The notes beneath the pieces were generated by a model. That model did not search any database. It saw only the letters and a program-made list of their open reading frames with translations, and was not told the origin of the DNA. Shown one piece after another: positions 46,099 to 54,400 of a stretch of DNA of 64,000 nt. Positions within the stretch are counted from its first letter, which is position 1. Each line of letters starts with the position of its first letter. The position numbers and the translations under genes were made by a program. The DNA is from Gramella sp. AN32 (GTDB lineage: Bacteria > Bacteroidota > Bacteroidia > Flavobacteriales > Flavobacteriaceae): positions 17,282-81,281 of the forward strand of contig NZ_QEYO01000021.1 in the NCBI RefSeq assembly GCF_023718305.1. The letters run 5' to 3'.

Positions 46099-46347
46099 TT
46101 ATTTTTCGAACTTAACTTCAGGAAACATTTTATCAACCTCTTGGAAGAAATGAGATAAATTCATGCTTTCAGCTTCGCAAATATTTTCTATGGTTTCTAA
46201 GCTAGTCCTATAGCTTTTTCGATCTTTAATAAGCCGGACGGTTTTTTCATCTATATTATGGTTTTTTGCAAATTCACTGTTATTAGTGATTTTACTAATC
46301 CATTTTTCATATATAAACTCAACTATTTTACTATTCCGGTCAACCAT
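46099..46347 (-). CDS. Small HTH (XRE-like) regulator
   Basis: 82 residues. NNSEFAKNHNIDEKTVRLIKDRKSYRTSLETIENICEAESMNLSHFF is a Cro/CI-type helix-turn-helix followed by the helix that begins the family's second half. A perfect 9-bp palindrome lies 32 bp upstream of its start (46380-46399), its probable operator. It is divergent from the sigma/Cas12f-like operon and upstream of the defence genes, so it could control either side. Confidence 0.75.
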   Translation of the reverse strand: MVDRNSKIVEFIYEKWISKITNNSEFAKNHNIDEKTVRLIKDRKSYRTSLETIENICEAESMNLSHFFQEVDKMFPEVKFEK

Positions 46348-46379
46348 AAAAACAAATAAAAAGGATCAACAGCGAAATA

Positions 46380-46399
46380 ATTCGGATTGAAATCCGAAT
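46380..46399. promoter_or_regulatory. Palindromic operator in the divergent region
   Basis: ATTCGGATT (46380-46388), two bases, then AATCCGAAT (46391-46399): a perfect 9-bp inverted repeat between the XRE-like gene (minus) and a plus-strand TATATTTG box at 46415-46422. The position suits autoregulation of the XRE-like gene and control of the plus-strand transcript leading to the sigma gene. Confidence 0.6.
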
Positions 46400-46414
46400 A
46401 AAGAAATAATTTAT

Positions 46415-46422
46415 TATATTTG
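46415..46422 (+). promoter_or_regulatory. Candidate -7 promoter box for the sigma operon leader
   Basis: TATATTTG matches the Bacteroidota -7 consensus TAnnTTTG. No good TTTG lies 19-21 bp upstream; the nearest TTG (46387-46389) is 25 bp away and overlaps the palindrome. The promoter may therefore be weak or activator-dependent. It would start a leader of about 360 nt before the sigma gene. Confidence 0.4.
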
Positions 46423-46441
46423 ACTGATTAATAATATTTTT

Positions 46442-46785
46442 GCGAACTTCTTAGAATAAAATATTAGAAGCATTCGCTTTGATTCTCGCATCAAAAACTG
46501 GTAATTTTTAAGCGACGAGATGATGAGTGTAAATGCTCACGACCCGGGGCGTGGGCTTACTTATTGTCGTGCGGTATACCAGTACCTTGATGCTTTAAGT
46601 AAAGTTCCATGCCCTTATTCATTGAACTTCTTTTCAAAGCTTTCTTCTCTTATCGTTTATAGAAACTCGCATTGCTATCTGCGGCCAATCCTCATTTGGA
46701 TTAGACCCGGGTAGCCACTGCCTCGTTCCCTACACGTGGTGGTATCAATAGAAATTAAATATTCAAATTATTAAAATTGAGTTCT
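46442..46785 (+). ncRNA. Structured leader of the sigma/Cas12f-like operon
   Basis: A 344-bp non-coding stretch. A hairpin pairs GCGAA/CTTCT (46442-46451) with AGAAG/TTCGC (46466-46477, two bulged bases). A second stem pairs CACGAC with GTCGTG (about 46538-46543 and 46565-46570) and encloses the 18-nt sequence GCGTGGGCTTACTTATTG (46549-46566), which is identical to 48751-48768 at the 3' end of the first guide-RNA-like repeat. No convincing ORF; a short open frame at 46520-46714 overlaps these structures. It may hold a guide target, a third RNA or an attenuator. Confidence 0.5.
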
Positions 46786-47571
46786 ATGATGCGGGTCAAC
46801 AACTATGAGCTACTTAAAAAAGGAGATCCATCTGCTTTGGTCAGTATTTATAACTTGTACCGTCGGCAACTCTTTTGGGTGGGTAAACAAAATATGAAGG
46901 ATGAATTTGTGATTGAAACACTCGTACAGGATGCTTTTCTAAAACTATGGGAGCATCGTGATCGTATCGAAGATCCTGATCATATTTTCTTCTTCCTACG
47001 CTATGTAGTAAAAACAGAATGCACCTATTACTACTGCCGGCCCAAAAACCAGTTTTACAGGAATATGTCCCGCCTGGAAAATTTCGGGAATTACCAGGAG
47101 TTTATGCTGGGCTATGATCCCAATATAGAAGATGACCACCTTAAAGACCAGCAACTGGAACAACAGGCCTTTGAGCGGATAAAGAAAGTTTTACCGCTGC
47201 TGAGTGCAGAAAAAAGCCATTTGATTGAGCTCTGCTTAAAGCACGGCTTCCGGTATAAATTCATTGGTCAGCTTATGGGAAAAGGAATTACCGAAACCAG
47301 CAACCAGGTAAAACGAGCTATCCAGGAAATCAAAACCATAATCAACCGGGGAAGCGGGTTGGAGATTACTGAAAAGACTACCCCCATTAAAGTCCAGGGA
47401 GAGATCACCGAAGAACAGCAAAAAGTATTACAGCTTCGCTGTGAACAGAAAGAATCCTTTGCTGCCATTGCTAAACAACTCAACCTGTCTCAAAAGGAAG
47501 TACACAGCCAGTTTATGGCTGCCTATAAGCTCATGCAGGAAAAGCACGAACAACAATTAAAGTCAGCATGA
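46786..47571 (+). CDS. ECF-type sigma factor with extra C-terminal HTH, paired with Cas12f-like protein
   Basis: 261 residues from the ATG at 46786; a TTG at 46777 would add three. Region 2 is recognisable (LLKKGDPSALVSIYNLYRRQLFWVG, VIETLVQDAFLKLWEHRDRI, IFFFLRYVVKTECTYYY). Region 4 covers about 150-195 (LPLLSAEKSHLIELCLKHGFRYKFIGQLMGKGITETSNQVKRAIQEIK). A further region-4-like unit follows at about 205-255 (ITEEQQKVLQLRCEQKESFAAIAKQLNLSQKEVHSQFMAAYKLM), beyond a usual ECF sigma. Only 1 bp separates its stop from the Cas12f-like start, so the two are certainly co-translated and probably partners. Confidence 0.82.
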   Translation: MMRVNNYELLKKGDPSALVSIYNLYRRQLFWVGKQNMKDEFVIETLVQDAFLKLWEHRDRIEDPDHIFFFLRYVVKTECTYYYCRPKNQFYRNMSRLENFGNYQEFMLGYDPNIEDDHLKDQQLEQQAFERIKKVLPLLSAEKSHLIELCLKHGFRYKFIGQLMGKGITETSNQVKRAIQEIKTIINRGSGLEITEKTTPIKVQGEITEEQQKVLQLRCEQKESFAAIAKQLNLSQKEVHSQFMAAYKLMQEKHEQQLKSA

Positions 47572-47572
47572 T

Positions 47573-48670
47573 ATGGGAAAAGATACCATCAAACTTACCC
47601 GGAAGATCCAGCTGCTCATTGACCTGCCTACCGTGGAAGAGCGAAAGGAAGCTATTGGTAAGCTGTACCACTGGCGCTTTCTTTGCCATAAGGCCGCCAA
47701 TCTTATCGTTTCTCACCTCTATGTTCAGGAAATGATCCAGGAGTTCTTCTATTTATCCGAAAACAAGAAATATAAACTGGTCGATGAAAAGAAAGATGAT
47801 ATGGGTCTGTTTAACCGTTCCCGGATTAACTGTACCTACCGTATGGTATCGGATCGCTTTAAAGGTCAAATGCCCACTAATATTTTAACCAACCTAAACA
47901 GCATCATCTTAAGCTCCTTTAAACAAAACCGTGAGGAGTACTGGAACGGTGAACGGTCTTTGCAGAATTATAAAAAAGACATGGGTTTTCCTTTTGATAA
48001 AGAAGGGATTTGCGGATTAAAATTTGATCCTGAGAAAAAAGCCTTTTGCTTCCGGTTTTTCTCTATCCCGGTTAAAACCTATTTAGGCAGAGCGTTTAAT
48101 GACAAATGGGAAATCATGCAGCAGCTGGCTGATGGTAAACTCAAGCTATGCACTTCCCATATCAAACTGAAAGACAATAAAACCTTTATGCTGGCCACCT
48201 TTGAGTTTCCAAAAGAAAAGCACCGACTTAGACCGGAAGTGGTTGCAGAAGCTTCCCTTTCCATCGAATACCCGGTGGTGGTGAAGATCGGGAAGCACAA
48301 ACGAACAATCGGCACCAAGGAAGAATTCTTATACCGAAGGCTGGCCATCCAGGCCGCTGAGCAAAGGCTAAGATCAGGAATGAAGTACACCCGCTCCGGC
48401 AAGGGCGCAAAACGAAAAACAAAAGTACTGGACAGGTTTAAAAATAAAGAGCGGAATTATGTAAATACCCGGCTGCATAAATATAGCCGGGAACTGATTG
48501 ACTTTTGTGTAAAACACCAGGCCGGAACTTTGGTACTGATGAACCAGGAAAAGAAGATTCAAATAGCCAAAGCCGAAGCCTTTGTATTTCGGAACTGGAG
48601 TTATTATGACCTGATGACCAAGATTAAATACAAGGCTGACAAAGCAGGGATAGAACTTATAGTAGATTAA
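47573..48670 (+). CDS. Nuclease-dead Cas12f/TnpB-like RNA-guided protein
   Basis: 365 residues. The C-terminal half has the TnpB/Cas12f RuvC layout: a beta-rich wedge region (about 140-215), IGTKEEFLYRRLAIQAAEQRL, a basic linker (KYTRSGKGAKRKTKVLDRFKNKERNYVNTRLHKYSRELIDF, about 272-311), LVLMNQEKK and VFRNWSYYDLMTKIKYKADKAGIELIVD. The catalytic positions are changed. The RuvC-I segment reads LSIEYPVV (Glu 232) where GIDLG is usual. The RuvC-II Glu is Met 323. The protein ends where the zinc ribbon and RuvC-III Asp should begin. It should bind an RNA guide and DNA without cutting. With the sigma gene before it and guide-like repeats after it, it fits an RNA-guided transcription initiator. Confidence 0.82.
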   Translation: MGKDTIKLTRKIQLLIDLPTVEERKEAIGKLYHWRFLCHKAANLIVSHLYVQEMIQEFFYLSENKKYKLVDEKKDDMGLFNRSRINCTYRMVSDRFKGQMPTNILTNLNSIILSSFKQNREEYWNGERSLQNYKKDMGFPFDKEGICGLKFDPEKKAFCFRFFSIPVKTYLGRAFNDKWEIMQQLADGKLKLCTSHIKLKDNKTFMLATFEFPKEKHRLRPEVVAEASLSIEYPVVVKIGKHKRTIGTKEEFLYRRLAIQAAEQRLRSGMKYTRSGKGAKRKTKVLDRFKNKERNYVNTRLHKYSRELIDFCVKHQAGTLVLMNQEKKIQIAKAEAFVFRNWSYYDLMTKIKYKADKAGIELIVD

Positions 48671-48682
48671 AGTTTTGGGTTT

Positions 48683-48780
48683 GAGGGTGCCTGTATACCC
48701 GCAGGGTGCGGCCAACGGGTGCACTCACCAAATGCCTTGGCATATACAGCGCGTGGGCTTACTTATTGATTGAGATAAGA
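48683..48780 (+). ncRNA. Guide-RNA-like repeat 1 downstream of the Cas12f-like gene
   Basis: Begins 12 bp after the Cas12f-like stop. An outer stem pairs GGGTGC (48685-48690) with GCACTC (48721-48726, one G-U). An inner stem pairs ACCCG with CGGGT, enclosing a CCGC/GCGG hairpin. Then come ATGCC/GGCAT and the shared block GCGTGGGCT (48751-48759). After this the sequence diverges from repeat 2, as a guide would: TACTTATTGATTGAG. The scaffold is about 70 nt, suited to Cas12f/TnpB guides. The guide start and 3' end are inferred; the RNA could also be processed from the operon message. Confidence 0.65.
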
Positions 48781-48826
48781 TATATATAGAATTTAATTCT
48801 TTAGGATAGGATACAACCAATAATAA

Positions 48827-48930
48827 GAGGGTGCTTGTACATCCGCAAGGTGAGGCTTCTGGATGCACTCACTAAATGTATTGGCATATACGACGGCGTG
48901 GGCTCTATTATGAATATTTAAATAAGAGCC
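48827..48930 (+). ncRNA. Guide-RNA-like repeat 2
   Basis: Second copy, same orientation, 144 bp after repeat 1. It keeps GAGGGTGC, the GCACTCAC strand, TTGGCATATAC and GCGTGGGCT (48896-48904). The inner stem changes together on both sides (ATCC with GGAT instead of ACCC with GGGT), which supports an RNA structure under selection. After GCGTGGGCT it continues CTATTATGAATATTTAAA, unlike repeat 1, so it would carry a different guide. Confidence 0.65.
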
Positions 48931-48959
48931 TATGTAAATACTATTGCATTAAAAATTTA

Positions 48960-49593
48960 CACACAGGTTTTGCTTAACACATTTGTCATTTTTTTTAACA
49001 CAATTCTATTTTACGTTAATTTTTTTAAGTAAACGTTTAATTTTATAGTATTGAAAATTTTTACAGTTGAAGCGCTCCATACAATACTATCAAGGTTCAG
49101 AAATTCTGAAAATCTGTTCGACAGCAATTCTGAAAAGAATTAACAATAGTCTGGAAAAACTTGATATGAATATCACTGATGATTTTGATAAATTAACGCT
49201 TACCTATAATCCAGTGACAGATATCTGCTTAATTTAAGTGGCAAAACCGTCAACCGCAGCAATAGTCATTGTTGGTTGCTTCAAACTCGGTTCCACCAAG
49301 TTTTACGAAAACGCCTTTTATGGTTATAAATCGCTAAATAAAAATAAACTGAAGAAATCTGGATGATCGTATACTGCAATATGGTTTATCCGTGGCTCTC
49401 ATATCTACCGAGCTAATACTATACAATGTGAGGTTAAAGTTTTGATAAGAATAATTTTCAACTAATTCAATTTAATAACTTTAAAGTATTCATTGACAGA
49501 TATAATCAATTTGAAAGATCCCTGCCTTACCAGGGATTTTTTAGTTTGCAAATAATCATCACCTAGGTATAGTAACAGTTCAGTCCAGTCCCA
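48960..49593. other. Non-coding stretch with decayed sequence
   Basis: No gene is supported. Around 49065-49240 the plus strand is open for about 55 codons without a start (includes RSIQYYQGSEILKICS), which may be a remnant of an unknown gene. A terminator lies at 49518-49542. Otherwise AT-rich sequence with nothing recognisable. Confidence 0.4.
49518..49542 (+). terminator. Intrinsic terminator
   Basis: ATCCCTG (49518-49524) pairs with CAGGGAT (49531-49537) around a CCTTAC loop, followed by a T-run. It is on the plus strand, some 600 bp after guide-like repeat 2, and may end transcripts coming from the sigma/Cas12f-like operon. Confidence 0.75.
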
Positions 49594-49739
49594 TTTTTAA
49601 TCTGCAAAAAAACAACATCCGTGCTTGATCGCGCCATAAAGCCGATTTGGCTTTGCCTTCTCTATTTATACGCTTTATCAATCCCGGATGTTGTAGAACC
49701 AAGGCCACAAAAAAGGTAGTAGAAGGGCTCTATAGGAAG
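49594..49739. repeat. 146-bp hairpin-rich element, copy A
   Basis: Copy A of an element repeated at 58433-58578, with about ten differences in 146 bases. It has a perfect long-range stem, ACAACATCCG with CGGATGTTGT, enclosing AAAGCC-GATTT-GGCTTT. Both copies end with AGGGCTCTATxGGAAG. It has no coding content. It could be a structured RNA, a recombination site or a non-autonomous mobile element. The two copies flank the RND efflux operon in the same orientation. Confidence 0.75.
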
Positions 49740-50729
49740 ATATATAGCTAAACCATATATTTCCTTAAGCTGAAAAATTCATTTGGTTTGAAACAAATTC
49801 AGTTCAATTTTTAGAAGATGTTTTCCTTAATTGAAATTTTGAATTCAATTGGTAGAAAACAGAGGATTGTAATTTGACTTTTCCTTTCTGTTTATATCGT
49901 AATAGATGATTCTATTTGACATCAAAAACTTATTAAACTAGATGCTGTTTTTCGATGGTATTAATAAGAAAATAATTGAACAGTAATTGAGATAAAATCT
50001 TTTTTTTATTGTCATATAGTTCACATTTCATCACGAAAGCAGACGCGAAATCCCAGGATTCCTGTACGAATAGCAACCGACGAAGCTCTTAAATTCGTTA
50101 CCCTCTCGATTACTAAAAGAAAACCGTTTTTCAAGTCCTTATTAGAGGCATTATCAAAAATATTCGGATGAGCTTTACACTCTTCTTTCGTAATCTTCTT
50201 CGCCAGATCTACATCACGGTCATATGATATCCAATTTCTATCCAGTGGAAGATTATCTTTTCTTCCATGTCTTGATTGGTGAGCTTCTCTTTTTTAATAA
50301 CCGCCAGGCAATAATAATCATTTTACTGGTGATAGAATGTAGAAAGGTAATATCTAATTGCTCCAAGCTATGTATCAAGCTCCCTTTCAGGCGTGAATTT
50401 TATCGTACGCGTCATTAACAATTCTAAATTACTTGCTGCCAATATGGTTAATATTGGCTCCCATTTAGAGAATTATTTCAAAATTTTTGGTAGTGGTTGC
50501 ATATTTTCGTCTGGAATAAATGTGAATCTTAATGCAGTAATATCAAGAATAATCCACAGCGTTTTTACACAAAAATTAAATTAATAAAAGCCGAACCTAT
50601 AAATTGGTTTGAATGGTTAGCCAAAATTTAAAAAGTTTGAGTAGTAGCATAAGGGCTGCATCCGCTCCATAGTCGCATCCTGGTATTTATTCCAGAATTC
50701 AGTCATAGAATTGGAGTTATCTTAAGTTT
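49740..50729. other. Intergenic region with a decayed MscS-like remnant
   Basis: No intact gene. On the minus strand, about 50025-50235 reads YDRDVDLAKKITKEECKAHPNIFDN and RVTNLRASSVAIRTGILGF, resembling the cytoplasmic end of MscS-type mechanosensitive channels with altered key residues. The upstream part (50235-50590) has stops and shifts. Two plus-strand open stretches (50224-50418, 50393-50584) are, I judge, shadows of this remnant. Confidence 0.3.
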
Positions 50730-51329
50730 TCATAAGGTTAGCTTCTCCATTACTTCCTTCCCTTTATCTGTCGTAATGGCATTCATATAAAAATACAAAG
50801 CCTCTTGGCTATATTTGGTTTTCGAAATTTTTTTTCTATTCACTAATGGCGAAGCATGGTAAGACATGACCAGCTGTGCAAATAATTGCGCGTACATTTC
50901 GGCATCAAAGTTTTCGCGGTATAATTTCTGCTCTCTGCCTCTCTCAATATTATGAACAATTATTTCTGAAAAACTATCCAAGAAATAAAGCATATGCTTA
51001 ATGAAAATTTGAGGATAATACTTGTTTAGCTGCCTTACCATCACTGATTCATTCGTTCCGGAAATCTGTTCAATTTCCTCATCTCTTGCGAACATCCGCT
51101 CTACGGCATTATCAATTTTTTCATCAAGATCTCTCATTTTCCGAAGTATTTTATCCACACTATAGCTTAATACCTCTTCCAGCAAATCTTCTTTGCTTTT
51201 GTACTGCTTGTATAAGGTTTTTTTCGACTTACCAAATTCTTTAGAAATATCATCCATTGTAACTGTCTTCGCACCGTTTTGAATAAAAAGAGCAGTTATT
51301 TGTTCCAGCATCTCTATGTCTTTTTCCAT
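50730..51329 (-). CDS. TetR family transcriptional regulator
   Basis: 199 residues. The N-terminal helix-turn-helix TVTMDDISKEFGKSKKTLYKQYKSKEDLLEEVL is typical of TetR. The C-terminal ligand-binding region is helical and variable. It is the last gene of a minus-strand run after tolC-adaptor-RND genes (87-bp gap), so it probably represses this efflux operon and responds to a pump substrate. Confidence 0.9.
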   Translation of the reverse strand: MEKDIEMLEQITALFIQNGAKTVTMDDISKEFGKSKKTLYKQYKSKEDLLEEVLSYSVDKILRKMRDLDEKIDNAVERMFARDEEIEQISGTNESVMVRQLNKYYPQIFIKHMLYFLDSFSEIIVHNIERGREQKLYRENFDAEMYAQLFAQLVMSYHASPLVNRKKISKTKYSQEALYFYMNAITTDKGKEVMEKLTL

Positions 51330-51416
51330 ATCATTCTATTATGGTATTAAATATGCTTCTTCATTAAATGTAAGAAAAAACGAAAATAAGGTTTTGCATG
51401 ATGTAGTTCCTATTTT

Positions 51417-54400
51417 TTAAAATTCCAGTTCATGTGCAGGGTCTATATGTTTGTAATCGGCCGTCATCAATTTATCGTAGTCCTTCTCTTCCTTTTTGAA
51501 ATATTTCTCTTCCAGGCGTACTACTAAGAAATATACCACCGGCACTATGACAAGCGTAAGAAATAGGGAAGAAAGCAATCCGCCTATAATTACAATTGCC
51601 AAACCGTTATTCATCTCGGCAGCCGCTCCGGAAGCCAGGGCAATTGGTAACATTCCAAAGACCATCGCGATGGTGGTCATTAAAATTGGACGTAATCTCG
51701 CATGATTGGCCTGTACTAATGCCGTTCTGATATTTTCGCCACTATTCATTCTATGATTTGCAAAGTCCACAAGAAGAATGGCATTTTTAGCTACCAGTCC
51801 TATAAGCATGATGATCCCCAGGATGGTAAAAATGTTCAAACTCTGGTTTGTTAATCCCAGTGCCCATATAGCTCCAATAAATGATAGCGGTATGGAGAAT
51901 AATACAATGAACGGCTTCACAAAATCATCGTAAAGAACTACCATAATCATATAGACGAGCATGATCGCAGCGATAAGAGCTACTCCCAGAGTTCCAAAAC
52001 CCTCACTCTGATTTTCCATATCTCCTCCCCAGGCCCATTCGATTCCCTGCGGTTTATCTATATCTGCCAATTTTCCCTCCCATTCCTGGGCCGCGGCACC
52101 AGTGGTCACACCCACGGTTTGCGCTTTAACGGTTACCGAAGGCGAGCGGTCATAACGTTCCAGTAAGGATGGTCCGGATTCGTAGCTTATTTCAGCGAAT
52201 TGAGAAAGGTTGATTCTTTCTCCACTATTGTTGATGAATTGAATATTCTTAACATCTTCAATATTATTTCGGGCCGCCTCATCAAAAATGATATTAATGT
52301 CGTATTCGTTATTTCCGGTACGGAATTTATTATCATCATTCCCGCTGAAAGCAGTTCTCAAGGTTTGCCCTACCGTGGCAACGTTTAAACCTACAGAAGT
52401 CATTTTGTCCCTGTCTACATTAACTGAAATTTCAGGGTTTCCTTCTTCCACACTTAGTTCTACCTCAGTTGCACCGTTCACAGTTTTCAACAATCTTTCG
52501 GCTTCTTTCGCGTAAGCTAAAGCATCCTCCAAAGTAGTCCCGGTTATCGTCATTTGCAGCGGAGCTTCCTGCGCCCCGATAAGCCCAACGGGCACCGTTT
52601 TAACTTTAGCTCTAACGAGCTCCTGCTCAAGCCTGCGCGCAAGTTTGGCAGCAAAAACTTCTGTTTTATCCTCTCTTTCAGATTTATCTACGAGTGTAAC
52701 GCTAATTTCAGACATATAGCTCGTTGATCGCGAAGCACCCGTTCCACCACTAGTTTGGCCGACAGTAGTAATCAATCTTTCCACTTCAGGAAGCTGGCTT
52801 ATGTAATTTTCTGCCTTTTGAGTAAGAAAGTTCGTTTCTTCAATAGATGCGTCTTTTTCAATCTCTAACTGCACCAAAAACTCACCCCTGTCTATACCCG
52901 GAAAAAAATCAGAGCCAATATAACCCATAGCAACCAGGGCAACAGAGCTGGCAAAAAGCGCAAAAACTATTAAAAAGGTCTTCAGGATATTATCAAGAGA
53001 CCAATTCAGTATTTTGGTAACTTCATTAGTAAACCAGGTGATTCCCTGTTCAAATTTGTGAATGGCCTTACCAAAATAAGATTCCTTACTGATGAGTTCT
53101 AATTTTCCGAATCTTGAAAATAGCCATGGAACTACCGTAAAGGACACTAATAAAGAAAGCAAAGTGGCGATAATTACCGTGACACAAAACTGTGAAATAA
53201 TATCAGAAACCAGTCCTGAACTTAAGGCAATTGGTAAAAACACCACGACGATCACAAAGGTAATTGCCGTAACGGTAAAACCTATTTCTTTCGCCCCGTC
53301 ATAAGCGGCACGAACCTTATTTTTTCCCATTTCCATATGGCGGTGAATATTTTCTATCACCACGATCGCATCATCCACCAGAATACCTACCACCAGCGAA
53401 AGTGCCAGCAAACTCATTAGGTTGAGGCTATATCCAAAAAGATACATCCCTATAAACGTTCCAATAAGCGAAGTAGGGATCGCTACCATTACAATTAGTG
53501 CGTTACGATAACTGTGAAGAAAGAATAGCATCACGAAAGCTACCAGTCCAACAGCGATTAAAAGGTCTTTTATTACCGAATTCGCCGCAGCAAGCGTGAA
53601 AACTGAGGTGTCATTTGCAATTTGTATTTTCACTCCTTCTTCGGAATATTGCTGTTCAATATTTTTTATCTCTTCCTGAACGAGCTCACTAACACTCACT
53701 GCGTTTGCATCAGTTTGTTTTTGAACCTGAAGTAGAATTGTATTTTTCTGATCAATCCGTGCGATCTTTTCTACTTCTTTCTGGGTATCCTGAACTTCAG
53801 CAACGTCTGAGAGTTTAATATTCTGTCCGTCATTAGAAGCGATGGTTAAATTTCTTAATTCATCTACAGACTGTAGTTTTCCAGAAAGACGAATAAGCGT
53901 TGTATTTTCCCTTGTGGTAAGGTTTCCAGTGGGAAAATCGAGATTTGATGCCGTAATAATTTGCTGAACCTGTGGAACTGTTAGGCCATATCCCTGAAGT
54001 TTATCCGGCTTAATATTTACCCTTATTTCACGTTCCTGGCCTCCCACAAGACTTACCTGTGCAACCCCTGGAAGACGTGAGAAAGCAGGCTGAAGTTTCT
54101 GATCAATCAAATCATACAAATCGTTTTCAGAAAGATTTGCAGTTATTCCCATATTTACAATTGGTAAATCCGAAAGGGAGAATTGTGCCAGGGAAGGCTC
54201 GTTGATATCCTCGGGTAAATCAGACCGAATGGCATTAATTTGCCGCTGTGCTTCATTTAGGGAAAAATCCACATCGGCATCATTATTCAACTGAATCATA
54301 ACCACTGAAAGGCTTTCGTAAGAACTCGTCTGAATTTTTTTTATACCTTCAAGAGAAGATATTGCATCTTCTACTTTCCGGGATACCGTATTCTCTACTT

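Noticed and set aside
46520..46714. 64-codon frame in the sigma leader
   Set aside because: It overlaps hairpins and the 18-nt guide match, and has no recognisable protein features; better read as RNA leader.
47573..48670. Active TnpB transposon nuclease with IS ends
   Set aside because: RuvC residues are altered, the zinc ribbon and RuvC-III are absent, and no tnpA or IS200/605-type ends are seen.
48683..48930. CRISPR array
   Set aside because: Only two units, each about 70 nt of structured scaffold and 144 bp apart, with no cas1/cas2 genes. This fits a guide-RNA pair, not short repeats with spacers.
48900..49739. GGGCTCTAT shared by guide-like repeat 2 and the ends of the 146-bp elements as a guide target
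   Set aside because: Nine bases can match by chance in a window of this size, and the bases after it differ; not enough to call a target.
50224..50584. Two plus-strand small ORFs
   Set aside because: They overlap each other and lie opposite the likely MscS-like remnant; no start context or domain supports them.
51496..53304. Several plus-strand frames inside the RND permease gene
   Set aside because: They are antisense shadows of the long RND coding frame with no protein features of their own.
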